In this document: in pieces, positions 28,501-40,137 of the stretch
Layout of the letters: every line of letters begins with the position of its first letter
Position numbering within the stretch: the first letter of the stretch is position 1
Origin: Paraspadella gotoi
Lineage: Eukaryota > Chaetognatha
DNA: 64,000 bases
NCBI GenBank assembly: GCA_051294375.1
Contig: CM119263.1
Span: forward strand, 29,191,997-29,255,996
Reading direction: 5' to 3'
Made by a program: the position numbers and the translations under genes
Notes under the pieces: model-generated
Told to the model about the DNA's origin: nothing
Seen by the model: the letters and a program-made list of their open reading frames with translations, nothing else
Database searches by the model: none

Positions 28501-31500
28501 TGCCGACTCTCAGTCTTTCGACGCCGCGCCGACGACGACGCCGGAACTCGGCGCCGGATACACGGGACTCAAGGTCAAGATGGCGGCGTTCGGTAAGTTG
28601 ATAGTTTTGTCTTTACCAAAGGAAAAATTGGGGCAAATTGATGATATTTGTCCGTCGTTTTCTAATTCATTACGACCATTGGTCATTTATGTTTGGATGG
28701 GTGAATCTAGAGTTCGAAACCTTCTATACTAAATTTATTAAGCCATACCTTTATCTAATACGACAATATGCAAATGAGATCGTTCTCGTTTTTCAGGCTG
28801 TTTCGTCGACATGAAAAACCTTGTGACCCGAACTCAATTCGCATACAAAAGAGATGAACAGTGGCAGAGACACATCGCCAAGATGTATCAGGTAAGCAGC
28901 GAGCTTTGCAAGCAACGACTCTCCTATTGATACTTTTATATTTCACAACTCAAAACTCAAACACTTTTTTTCTCCCGGATTTTCTCGTTGTTGTGATTTG
29001 GTAAAACGAAAAAAAGTAGTTTCGCGATGTTCATTTGTTGCTCCTTCGGTTTAGAGAAGATTTTGTCAAAATTGTCAAAAAAGAAATCGTCAAAGTTTGA
29101 ATGCTTTTCTTTGTTTATTCCACGACGAGTGGATTAGTAAACCATGTTACAATTACTTTTCACGCATTTTACTGTCATCAAAATGACAATGGATCATCTA
29201 TAGTCCCTCCTTCAGACAAAACTTAACACGGGAAGATGGCACAAATAAATTAAACTTTTTTCGCCTTCCGCTGTTAAAATTGTTTATTTACATGTTTTAA
29301 ATTGTTTACATCTATCTCTCGGGCGTGATTGTAAACTCCCCAACTTTCTTCATGAACGTCCCTTATTTTTTGTTGATTAAATGCTAATTTAATATCATGT
29401 TTAATTTTAGTGTTTCGGGATTCGTTATTTCGAGACATGAATCGGCTTTTTCGTATCTTCGTTATACCCGATTTTTTAACTCGTTATCCCCGATCTCCCA
29501 GGATCCGACGATGCCTTTCTTCCTTCCGCCCAAAACCGTGGAAGAGACGAAGTCGAGGCTCAACTTGGACCGAGGAGAGGAGGAGGAGGAAGAGGAAGAA
29601 GAGGAGGAGAAGAAGGCGAGGAGGAGGTGGATTCGAGCGGGGAAGGAGATCGCGAGGAGACGAGCCTTCGTTGGGGTCGAGTTGGAGAGATTTAGGGTGA
29701 GGAGGAGGAGAGGGAGGAAGAGGGGGAGGAGAAGAGGTGAGAGGGTGGGGAGAGGGTGGGGAAAGTGAGGGATAGGGAGAAGAGGAAGAGGTGAGAAAGA
29801 AGGGAGGAAGTGTGGAAGAGAGAGAGGGAGAGGGGGAAGGAGAGGAGGAAGAGGTGAGAGGGAAGGGAGAGGGTTGGGAAATGGGAGGAAGTGAGGAAGA
29901 GGGAGAGAGAGAGGAGGTGAGAGGGAAGGGAGGCGATGGGGAAAAGGAGGAATAAGGGTAAGAGGAAGGAGAAAGAAGGATGAGAAGAGGGGAGGTGAAT
30001 GACGGGGAAGAAAAATAGACATGAATCGATATCTATCACAATCCTCCATTACCCTTCACCAACCATTCCCCACACAACTCGCCAACAATTCCCACCCTCC
30101 TCACACAAAATTTACCCACACAGCGTTTAGCGGCAGCCACGCCCTTCCGTCTCGGCGTGCGCCCTCCTCTAGACTCTGAGGCGTCGTTCTGCGTGCGAGG
30201 GACGCTCCCGCCGCCGAAACCGGAAGTGGCGGCGGTGGCGCAGATTCGCGCCATCAGAGACGCTGGCGTCGACGTCAGAAACGCCAAACGTCGAATTCGT
30301 GATCTCAAGTTGAAGAGACTCAAAGTTTTGCCGCCAATCGACAAAAAAGGTGAGTATAAAGAGAAACGGGAGAGCGTGAGATTTGGTCAAAAGTGAGAAA
30401 TGGTTCACAAACTTCATTAAAACATGAAAATTTGTTATTTTTTAAGAATTTTTAAGAATTTTAACACAATCAAATGATTTATTGATACACTTATAAAGGA
30501 AGAAATAAATTCTATGTACAAGGTTCGTAACTCATAAATATTGTATTATCTTTAGTAAAGATAATACTGAAGAGGCTGGTTTTACAGGGCGCCACACCCG
30601 CAGCGGTGTCACCTCGTGGCGACAGCGAGAAAGCATGTTCATGTAGTCCAGAGCTTTGGATCTGGCAGTAGGCCCATGCCTACAGGCGGGTTACCCGGTC
30701 CATCCCACTTTCTACATGACAACCTCAGGGCTCGAACCAGGGACGCACATTGGGATGGTGCATTAGTCCACTGAGCCACTGAGGCGCTGTGAAAGAAACA
30801 GCTTTAATCCATCTGTGGTGATAGGACCACCAGAATACAATATTTATGAGTTACGAACCTTGTACATAGAGACTTTACATAGAGACTTTACAAATAAACA
30901 CATATATCTCCTGAACCGTTTAAAGGATAACAATAAAATTTATATCAGATATAAACCAAACGTAGAGTAGTCTTATTCTCGACGTACACTGCATTTCGAG
31001 CTTTTACGGCCTCTCCAGGAGGTGGGAAAATTGCACACATCTTTGTAAAAATGTCTTTACAAAGTTTGTATGTATGTATTTGTATGTCAGTAAAATATTT
31101 TCTACCTTTGACCATATTATCACGCCCTTTAAACTTCCCCCCTTCCCCCTTTCTCTCCCCTTCCCCTTTCTTCCCCTTCCCCCTTTCTCCCCCTTCCCCC
31201 TTCTCTCCCCTTCCCCCTTTCTCCCCCTTCCCCCTTTCTCCCCCTTCCCCTTCCCACCCCCAGGCCCCGGAAAGGAAGCTCAATTCTTCAGCAAAACTCT
31301 CGGCGCAGCCACACTTTCTCCTTTCATCGCCATTCAGCGGAAAATGGACGAACGAGGGCGTCACGAGCGACGTCGCGCCGCGAAGGCGCTCGTCGAACAC
31401 ACGAGGGCGCGACGGGAAGACGCCGCGTTTCGGGCGCGCGCTGCTAGGGAGCAGCGTAGGAAGGAGGCCGTGGCGAGGAGGCTGCAGGTTAATTTGTCCG

Positions 31501-33454
31501 TGCTCCAACCTGTCTCCATCTTTTCCAGGATGAAAATGATGTTAAAAGGATGGATAGAATGAAGGAAATGAAATGAAGATTGAAGGAATGCTCTATCTCT
31601 GTCTCCCTGACTCTGTCTCCTTCTATACAAGGATGAGAATGAGTTGGTCCAACGAATGGAAAGACTGAAGATGCAAAGAATGAGAGAATGCTCTATCTCT
31701 GTCCAACCGTCTCTGTCTCTTTACCAGGATGAGAATGACTTAATCGAATTGATGGAAAGACTCGAGATGCAAAGAATGAGAGAATGCTCTATCTCTGTCT
31801 AACTGTCTCTGTCTCTTTATCAGGATGAGAATGACTTAGTCGAAGCGATGGAAAGACTCGAGATGCAAAGAATGAAGGAATTTCGCGGAGTTTCTGCTTC
31901 ACGAAGGAAAAGAGAAGAGACAAAGGAAATGACGAAGAATTCGGGCGATTTCGTCTTGGACTTTATATCACAGGTTTGGTGACATAGATATATGACATGA
32001 AATCGGTACAACCAATATCAAATTATCCATTTATTTAATAACTAATCTATCTTGTCCCTTGAATTCTTTTTTTTTAAAGTTCAAGATCAACTTCCGAGGC
32101 GAAGAGATAAGCAACTTAAATTTTAGTTTAATTTGTAATCATTATTTTTAGTTACTATTTGCTTTCATTTTCGCCAATTTTATAAAACGTTTTGTTTACC
32201 CTTTTTTTTTACCTTTATGTTTCGTTGTTAACTTCTTTCCCTTCCCAGGCGAACTCAGTTGGCAAAGCCCTGCGCCTCCACGATTCCAGCGTGAATCGCG
32301 AGACAGAGTTAACGAGACGAACCGAGAAAATCTTGACGATGAGAGAGATGGAGAGACAAAACAAAGACGCCGTCAGGAAGTTTGTCGAGTACAAAGTCCT
32401 CAAGTTGCAGGCGAGTGTGGGTCGGGGGTGTCTCGGGAGTTGTGGGGAATTGTGGACATTTGTGGGCAATAGGAAAGAGTGAAGATATAAATAAAATCGT
32501 CTCTTTTATTCTTTTTGTAATGGTTTTATTTCGGGCATACAGCTTATATTCAGTGTTTTCTGTATTTTTCATACGTCATTATACTCATAGGTCGGGTTTA
32601 TTTACTAGTGATAGAGCCGGTTTAATTACGCGTAATCTTCGTGAAATATCTGCATTTATGTGATATCTCCAATATGACAGTACTTAAAGTTATATATGGT
32701 CTTTTCATACAATTGAAACATTCTTTGAAATATTATACCACTTCATTGATAGGGAAGCCAGGTACTCTGGGGGTGAATAAACGAGACTGTGAGAGAGTCT
32801 TGATTGAAAGCTTGCAGTGACCTGCTATGTCATTATCTTGTAAGAGTGATGTAGGCCTTAAACCACCAAAGCCTGTCCAAAGTCAGGGGCAAGATAGCTT
32901 ATTTATTAAATGAATGGATAATTTTTATATTGGTTGTACCAATTTCATATAGATTTAAAAATGGAGCTAAAAAAATAAAGAATGAAGTAATGAAATATAA
33001 AACTCTATTCTTTGTCTTATCTATCTCTGGCAAAAAAAAAAAACTTAATCTAAAGAAAACGAAATATTACAATATGCAAATTTTTATGTCTCCCTTTTCC
33101 CACAGTCTCGCGCCACCGCAGCGCGCTCCGCAGCGGACGAGGATCTTCTCCGCGCTTCACGCGCCAGAATCGACGCAGCGCGACGACGCGTCGAGAGGCT
33201 CAAGCGAGATCGAAAGAGGGCGTTTCTCCCCAGCGCGTCGGGCGCATCGCACGCGCAAATGGTCCGCGCTGCGCACGACATCTTGCGTAGCGCGAGAAGG
33301 GGGGAGGAGGAGGTGAGTAGGGAGTAAGGGGAGTGGGTGAGTGAGCGGGGAGAGAGGGGTAAAAGAGTGGGAGGTGGGTTGGAAGAGAAATGAAAATGAG
33401 AGAGGGGGGAAGAAAGAAATAAAGATTTCAGTTTTTAAGCTAAACGAATTTTCT

Positions 33455-33492
<38 letters not shown>

Positions 33493-34255
33493 CAGGACGA
33501 CGAAGATGACGACAGCATCGACGACGCCGGGAGAGGGAGTCTTCTTCGCACGTCGACCTCGAAATCTGGAAATCAAGATGGCGGCGGCGGCGGAGGAGGA
33601 GGAAAAGGGCGCGCCCACCGCCGCGCTCTGGCCAGCGGAAAGATTTACTTCAGTCCGTCTCCGTCGCTCGTGGAGACGTCAACGCCTCTCGCCAACTTGG
33701 TCAGTCATTAAAAATGGCATTATGTTTTTTTATTTTTTTAAGTTTAAAAAAAGTAATGAAATACTAGCTGGAAAATAGCATCAATAAGTTCATAACTAGT
33801 TTGTTTTAAACTTTTTTACTTTTGGCTGAATGAGTTTTAATTTTTTCTTCTTAAAATTAATATTAATTAATTAATTAATATATAATAAAATCCATATTTT
33901 AAAGTCTGGCATGCATGTTTTTTTTTTGGGGGGGGGTTTATAAATTTAATATAATTTATAAATTTTGAAATACTCTCCTTGTTCCTTTGTTTATATCTCG
34001 ACCCGCTGACAGGAAGCGCCTCTACCGAATCAAAGCTTATTATCGACCATCGCCATCGTCGCCAAACAAAAGACAGGAAGTCGAGAATCTGCGCCTCCAG
34101 CGACGCCGCGTGACGCCGTCTTCAGAGAGGCTGCGTCGCCGCGTCCGAAGACGACGCCGCGGCGTCGCCGATCCGAAAGAGAATCCGGCGACGGCGGCGT
34201 GGATGGACGAAGTATCGCCGATGCGCTCGTCATCTCTCGTCCGTCGAACTTTTAG
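25587..34255 (+). CDS. LRRIQ3: LRRIQ3, leucine-rich repeats and IQ motif containing 3, 15 exons
   Basis: Exons: 25587-25635, 26038-26171, 26677-26895, 27422-27590, 27866-28055, 28435-28592, 28797-28891, 29502-29696, 30124-30349, 31264-31487, 31824-31973, 32249-32410, 33106-33312, 33496-33699, 34013-34255. All 14 junctions agree in phase, giving 874 residues. All are GT-AG except intron 12, which appears to be GC-AG. The start has a good Kozak context (AAGATGG). Residues 62-134 carry LRRs (LSNNYLTNI, LIKLDAHSNQIKSLP, VNLHDNSF). TMYDTPLSLKHYYRH and VSDEEII fit the LRRIQ3 family. IQ motifs sit at about 230-250 (VIVQRWVRGHNARK) and 259-273 (MTIQRWYRALKGWK) and should bind calmodulin. Residues 380-720 are Arg/Glu-rich helix, and the tail is disordered. 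Vertebrate LRRIQ3 is nearer 620 residues, so the C-terminal part is expanded. The family is linked to testis and ciliated cells; its molecular role is poorly known. Confidence 0.92.
25667..25990. repeat. A-rich (AAAAC)-type repeat in LRRIQ3 intron 1
   Basis: Degenerate AAAAC/AAACA repeat between exons 1 and 2, the same class as 12541-12905. Confidence 0.85.
28027..28290 (+). repeat. LRRIQ3: Degenerate tandem copies of the 3' edge of LRRIQ3 exon 5
   Basis: The exon 5 end GGGTCACTGCATTGCTGGAG, followed by TTAAG|GTCAG, recurs downstream in the intron with drift at about 28081, 28107, 28136, 28185 and 28266. Several copies keep GGTCA or GTCAG at the donor position. Confidence 0.65.
29697..30010 (+). 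repeat. Polypurine GGAGGAAG tract in LRRIQ3 intron 8
   Basis: About 310 bp almost purely purine on plus, made of drifting GAGAGGGAAGGGAGAGGA units. It continues the GAG-rich codons at the end of exon 8. Confidence 0.85.
30583..30793 (-). mobile_element. tRNA-derived SINE in LRRIQ3 intron 9, antisense to the gene
   Basis: On the minus strand: A-box TGGCTCAGTGG (30778-30768) and B-box GGTTCGAGCC (30738-30729), then a body of about 150 bp. It is flanked by copies of ATATTTATGAGTTACGAACC (minus 30541-30522 region; plus 30839-30860), which read as inverted, near-identical 25-bp segments around the element. Confidence 0.8.
31130..31262 (+). repeat. CCCCTTCCCCCTTTCT polypyrimidine repeat before LRRIQ3 exon 10
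   Basis: About 130 bp of CCCCTTCCCCCTTTCT-like units running directly into the acceptor CAG at 31261-31263. It serves as a very long polypyrimidine tract, and its mirror symmetry could allow triplex DNA. Confidence 0.85.
31505..31890 (+). repeat. LRRIQ3: Four tandem copies of the acceptor and 5' edge of LRRIQ3 exon 11
   Basis: Acceptor AGs at 31528, 31631, 31727 and 31823 are each followed by GATGA-AATGA and ATGGA-AGA(C/A)T, and preceded by CTCTATCTCTGTC. Spacings are 103, 96 and 96 bp. Only the last copy continues into the full exon. The third runs into an in-frame TAA 24 codons in. Confidence 0.9.
31994..32062 (-). repeat. Dispersed repeat family R1, end fragment
   Basis: Reverse copy of the terminal segment ATTGGTTGTACCGATTTCAT with the preceding AAATGGATAATTTG; lies in LRRIQ3 intron 11. 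Confidence 0.65.
32761..32951 (+). repeat. Dispersed repeat family R1, fullest copy
   Basis: Runs from GGTACTCTGGGGGTGAATAA through GACTGTGAGAGAGTCTTGAT, CCTGTCCAAAGTCAGGGGCA, AATGAATGGATAATTTT and ends TTGGTTGTACCAATTTCATA. Other copies: 18210, 31994, 52130, 53598, 54368, 54690. It has no coding capacity; a MITE or SINE remnant is likely. Confidence 0.75.
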
Positions 34256-34328
34256 TTTTATTTATTGTTTATTATTAGATGTATAGCTTCAATTTAAACG
34301 TTGTCGAAATTAGATATGTCTCTGTTTG

Positions 34329-34334
34329 AATAAA
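34329..34334 (+). promoter_or_regulatory. LRRIQ3: Poly(A) signal of LRRIQ3
   Basis: AATAAA 73 bases past the LRRIQ3 stop codon, with a second at about 34362. Confidence 0.6.
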
Positions 34335-34339
34335 AATGC

Positions 34340-36410
34340 ATTTTACGATTTTATATATATAAAATAAATGAACGACACTTTCCTTATTAAAAAATTTCTC
34401 CGAATTCATTCGTGACTTTGTAAATTAAATCTTTTGTTTTTTCATTTGATTTTAGATGTCAGGACGAATATTTTTGTCTTTACCGACAATCGTAATCTCG
34501 ACAAAAGATCATAATTATGTTTTAAAATACGAATTAATTAATAGATATATTTCTAATAATTATCTAAATATTAATAATAGAATATTATTTTAAAAATTTT
34601 CGAATATATATGCATGAACGAAACTACCGAAGTTCGCCGAGTTGTTTATTCCACAACATATGTGAATAATAAATAAAAATAAAAGAATAACATAAAATAT
34701 TCTAAATTTTATTTCTTTTTTCTTTCTCTTAAATATAATAAGATTTTCAAATTTATCAAATATTTGGTCCTCGACTTGATGTTTTCAAAATTTAAAAATT
34801 TTGTTCTTCTAATCGAGTGAATAAATTATTAATTGAAAAGCTGGTGTTTTTTTTAGTTTATATTAGGTTATGAAAAGGCCGTCCAAGGAAAACTAAATTC
34901 TTTATCGGCGCCTCATAAAACTTCTAAATCGTCCGTCCAGATATGAAATTGATACGAAAGTTCGGCCAAAGGATTTTTATAGCTGTTTTACCGACTTGCA
35001 GACGAGTAAAAATATTATTCTATGTACGAAATTGAAATTACAGTTAAATATTGTTCTGTTACGACAAAAGTGAATCATTCAGTTAAATCAATAACTGACA
35101 GATGTTAAAAGTTATCAGCCACCAGTCAATCAATCAAACGTGAGTCAAATAATTGTGGACTTTCCAGCCGATAAAGATTTTCGCTTTTAAAAGTTGAGCG
35201 ACAGGTGCCGCCCAATTCCGCGGCCTGACCTCGAAATTCGCGACTCGAAAATAGGATCCGTTTTGAGAGGGTGGATACTTTTATTGCTAGGGATTCCATG
35301 AAGTCAATGGCCTTGAAGCGGTAGTTTAGGTGATGTTGCAAAATATATAAAATATATGCATTCAGTTAATGAATTGGCTATCATGCTCCTGACATTGGAC
35401 CGGATAGGGCGAGTTAAGGGCCCCATTATTATTACGAAATAGCAGGACTCTGAAAGCTTTTAATTATGGCTCTCTCACTATTTCGTTTATTCACTCCGAT
35501 TGGACCTGATATCTCTACCAACAAAGTAGTGTAATGTTTGAAAGGACAACTCCCTTAAGTATTAGATCGGGGAATACTATATTATACTTATGTAAGAAAA
35601 CATAAAAAAGCTAAAATCATTATGACATATCTCAAAATTTTTAAACATGTGTTAAATGATTTCATGAAGAGAGTAAGGTAAAGCCAATTAATTACAAACA
35701 GTAGAAAAAGAAAACAATAGGTATTAAAGGAAATTATAAACAAAAAAGTAACAGGGATACAACCAAAGCCAAAGGGATCTTTTTAGGAAGAATTTAATTG
35801 CGATCCAAATAAAACTAAAAATATTTGAATATCGAAAGGGTGGACCGATCAAGGATCCCTATTTCAAAGGACTGACAACTATTGTCCGCCAATGACCGAA
35901 TTATGGCCCCTTCGATATTTAGAGGCAAATACGAAGGCGAAGTATAATAAAGTCAGAAAGACTATATATATACAAACAAAGGAAAAAGTCGCGAATTGTT
36001 TAAAAGAATGAGAAGTTGCGGTCGAAATGCTTTTCAGATAGGAATTGATTTTGATAATATACGAGAATAAAAAAAAACAAGTTTCAGGCATTTCCGAGAA
36101 ACGCGATCATTACCGAGAAATTGATTGATTGAAGGAGTAAACAATAAACAAAAGAGCTCGATTGTCCAATTTGATTCTCGCCCGCAATAGCAAAGAGACT
36201 TTAAATTTCCGCCATCATGACGAAGCGACACCATAGAACCATATGGCGAAGACAAACGACGACGACGACGACGACGAGGGCGCTTAAGGTCGCTGATCCC
36301 TACAGTATCGCTCAACCGCGAGAGACCAAAACGTGCTCTATTGAGAGAACGCGGAGCTGATATATACACATCGTGTCTCGCTCTCCGCGAAATGGAAAAA
36401 AAGGAGAAAA
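34340..36410. other. Intergenic, no gene recognised
   Basis: AT-rich to 35100. 35126-35341 is open on minus for 71 residues, without motif or splice context. 36240-36275 is an (ACG)n run inside a GC-richer patch. Nothing here can be called with confidence. Confidence 0.4.
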
Positions 36411-36415
36411 AGCGT

Positions 36416-36418
<3 letters not shown>

Positions 36419-36506
<88 letters not shown>

Positions 36507-36677
36507 AGTGGAAAACGGAACGAGGTTCTGCGAAGTCACATCTGGATCCGTTCTGCGTCACAACGGCCGGGTGGACGTCAGACGATGACGTTTTGGGTCT
36601 CGTTTCTTTCCTCTGCTTCCTCTTCTCTCCTCTCTCTTCTTCTTTACTCTGGCCTCACCTTCCTCCTCCCACTCGTC

Positions 36678-36740
<63 letters not shown>
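36419..36740. repeat. Facing GA (36419-36505) and CT (36684-36739) tracts
   Basis: Complementary dinucleotide tracts about 180 bp apart. The GA tract has AAGAG breaks. Spurious Arg/Glu and Leu/Ser frames cover both. Confidence 0.93.
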
Positions 36741-36741
<1 letters not shown>

Positions 36742-37654
36742 GCTCTCTCTCTCCGTCCTCTCCTCTTCCTCACTCGCTCTCCTTTCGCTCTCCCAGGATT
36801 CCCAGGAGAGAGTGAATGTGCTATTGCGATGTTCTTCGATTTGCGTTTTCTTTCTAATTTTCCAGACGCCTGACATTTTTCATTCTAAATTATCTATTCT
36901 TCATTGTTCATTATTAATTCTTATTTTAATCTTTCATTATTAATTCTCATGCCATTCACCCATTCCCTAGAGGCATTGACCGATTCCAAAGGAACCATTC
37001 ACCCATTTCACTGGCGCCATTCACCCATTCCCCTAATCGATTCCACTAATGCTTAAGCAATCAGACATCATTTAAACGAAGAGAGAAAACTGGTCGAAGC
37101 ACAAATGAATTTTAGCGGAAAAATAATTATAAAAATCCTTCACTCTGGCTTTCAAAATGACATTTATAGACTAATTATATAAAGATGAGAAAAGAGAAAA
37201 ATATAAATATTTCATCATATTTATGATACTAATTGTGACATCTGATCAATATGTAACCAAAAAAAGTTTTGAAAATATTTTCAAGTCGATGTAAATGAAA
37301 TATAGACGTGGAACTGAGAACTGCATGAAAAGGGCTTCCGGTGGTAGCGCCACTGTGTGTCAAGAGTTTAAAAACTTTTTATTTTATTTTATATTTTAAA
37401 TTTAATCATGCTTAATATTTTAATTTATCCACATTTTTTTTAAATAAGTTTTACTAATCAATTTAACAAAACTTAATTTGAAAAGTACAAACATAAATTC
37501 CATTATAATATAACTATATTAAATATATTGATAAAATATTTTTTTATAATTAAAAACAATTAAAAACTCTCGCTCTCTAGTGAATCTCTAACGCGATTCA
37601 CAAAAATGTGAGACTCGAAACAAAAAGTCAACAGAAGATTAGAGCCTCCGTCGA

Positions 37655-37925
37655 AAGGCGAGAGGCGGTGGCCGAGTCCTGGTACGGGTCTGGGCACCGT
37701 ACGGGCCAGGCACCGTACGGGCCTGGCGTCTTAGTACGAGCCGAATGTTATCGGCCTATTACGGGTTGGTGTTCAGTCCCGTACTTATAAGGAACGATCA
37801 ATTTTTGTGGATCGAGTCAAAGCCCTGGGAATCCAGGCATGTTACAAAAACTGCCACCCTCGTGATGTGACCTGGTTATGAATAGTTATCCTGTCACGAG
37901 TCGAAAACCTTAAACCCGGAACGGG
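37655..37925 (+). mobile_element. Possible tRNA-related SINE or composite repeat
   Basis: An A-box-like TGGCCGAGTCCTGG at 37668-37681 and a B-box-like GTTCAGTCCC about 90 bp on, separated by tandem CACCGTACGGGCC(A/T)GG units. A GC-rich body follows with AAAACTGCCACC, similar to AAAACTGCCAGT in the SINE at 22916. The A-B spacing is too long for a normal head. Confidence 0.35.
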
Positions 37926-38017
37926 TCGAAGCCGGACCCGCCAAAGACCCCGTCGTCTTGCATTTACGTCATTCACTGCAAACAAATGATATTTTCAATT
38001 TCGATCCTGTCCTTTTC

Positions 38018-38018
38018 T

Positions 38019-38115
<97 letters not shown>
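38018..38115. repeat. (CT)n microsatellite
   Basis: About 95 bp of CT with TTCT at each end. Confidence 0.97.
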
Positions 38116-38116
<1 letters not shown>

Positions 38117-39002
38117 TTTGCCCCGGTTCTACTAGGCACCAAAAAAAAAGGGGTTTGACGTCATATTTTAAAAAGAATGAAAAAGAAACAGGATTTGTAT
38201 TTATTACGCTAAGCTTTTGCTTATGCTTTTGCTTTTGATTTCTAACGCTTTTCATCTGATGCTATGCGCATTGCCCAAGCGCATAGAGGTGCTCCGCACC
38301 TTAAGTATCTGGTTTTGTTTTGCATCTTTATATTGCTTTCATCAATTTTTTGCATTGATTTTTTTTGCTTTGATTTTCTTTATTTCAAAAATGCTAAAAG
38401 GGATAAAAAGACCCGAAAAAAATTGACATACTATTTTCGCAAAATAAAAAATAAAAATAGATATTATGTTACGTCACTCAAGAAGTACGTATATATTATA
38501 TCCTCAATACTTATTATAATAAATTCTAACGTCATTTCTCTCTATATATCAAAGGCCCCAACACGAGAGTAATGTAAAAGGCTTTCGATAGCGAAATAAT
38601 AATTTCATTAATCTATTGAAGATTATGCGAGGAAAGAAGAAGATATAAAAGAGAAAAGGGGACATCCGTTCGATCGGGTTTTATTTCTGACAAAAAAAAT
38701 GGTAAATTAGGTTATTTTTTATTTATATACAAATTATACATTCATTTTCATCTAGTTTTCGTTTTAGATGGTTTTAGATAAAGGGTTTTCTATAAATTCT
38801 ATAAATTCTATAAATGAAAAAATGTTTATTAATTAATTTTAATCTTTATAAATATATAACTCAAATGCTCTTTTTTTCCTTAAATATTTTTTTTTATTTC
38901 ACTTTGCTTGAAAACGATTATTTCTAAGCTATTATTTTTTTTTCGTTTTCAAATTTTAACTCTCTCTCTCGATTTCTCCCCTTTTACCCTCCCTCCCTGC
39001 AC

Positions 39003-39004
39003 AC

Positions 39005-39085
<81 letters not shown>

Positions 39086-39162
39086 CTCTCTCCATCTTTA
39101 TTTGTTATGCCATAAAAAAGTTTTGACAAAAAATAGATAATTCGACAGAAGTGAATCAATTT

Positions 39163-39228
<66 letters not shown>

Positions 39229-39245
39229 AAGAAAGAAAGAAAGGA

Positions 39246-39280
<35 letters not shown>
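39003..39280. repeat. CT (39003-39092), GA (39163-39223) and GAAA (39224-39280) tracts
   Basis: CT and GA tracts face each other 70 bp apart; the GA tract grades directly into GAAA units, suggesting one repeat growing from the other. Confidence 0.95.
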
Positions 39281-39281
<1 letters not shown>

Positions 39282-39365
39282 CACGGGTTGTCAAAATGGG
39301 GGTGTAGAATGTAGACCCTTTAAACTGGATTCTTCTCGTAAAAAAAGATTGGCCGTTTTGACGAT

Positions 39366-39399
39366 TTCACGTGAACCTGTTCTTTCTTCTTCACGTGAA
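39366..39399. promoter_or_regulatory. Two TTCACGTGAA palindromes
   Basis: Identical 10-bp palindromes at 39366-39375 and 39390-39399, each with a CACGTG E-box core, centres 24 bp apart. Possible paired bHLH-Zip sites; no gene is recognised next to them. Confidence 0.35.
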
Positions 39400-39613
39400 A
39401 GATTTTAATCCTCGGACTTTTGTTTTTCTAACCCTAACGTCGCGCATTCTTTTCGTATTTTCGTATCAGCGGCGAAGTTTCACTTTTGTTTCGGTTTTTT
39501 TTACTTCTTTTTTTTTGTTGTAATTTTGTTTTGTTTAAAATTAATTTTAACTTTTAAGGGAGAAAGATAGGAATGAAATAAGAGAGGGATGATAAGGAAA
39601 GCGCGTTCGAGAG

Positions 39614-39617
39614 ATGA

Positions 39618-39668
<51 letters not shown>

Positions 39669-39779
39669 GAAGAAAGAAAGAAAGAAAGAAAGAAAAATAG
39701 AGAAAAGAAAGAAAGGAGACGGTATTAGAGAAAGTGAGAAACAGTGAGAGAGAGTAAAAAGAAAGAGAGAAAGAGAGAA

Positions 39780-39836
<57 letters not shown>

Positions 39837-39949
39837 ACTCAACCAGATAATTGAGGGCGAGAGATAGAGAGAAAACAAGGCGATCGTCCTCTTGTTTTTG
39901 TTTTGTTTGATTTGTGGCTTCGAAAGGCGTCACCTGTTCGACGCGAGAT

Positions 39950-39986
<37 letters not shown>
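39614..39986. repeat. GAAA (39614-39715), GA (39760-39836) and CT (39952-39986) tracts
   Basis: A second GAAA/GA/CT cluster 400 bp after the first. The GA and CT parts are complementary and about 115 bp apart. Confidence 0.93.
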
Positions 39987-39988
<2 letters not shown>

Positions 39989-40137
39989 TTTTAAAGAGAC
40001 CTACAAAGAGCGCTTCGAAAGTGACATTGTTCAATTCGTCGTTGGAGGGCGATACTGGAAGGGAAACAAAAGATCAGAGATCAGAACAAGAATCATCATC
40101 GATGGAGAATAGTTCCAGGATATTTCTTTCTTTTTTT

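Noticed and set aside
29462-30049. 195-residue Pro/Leu/Ser frame on minus
   Set aside because: Complement of LRRIQ3 exon 8 and the polypurine tract of intron 8.
31051-31562. Plus-strand frames crossing 31130-31260
   Set aside because: They read a polypyrimidine intron tract; only the part from 31264 is LRRIQ3 exon 10.
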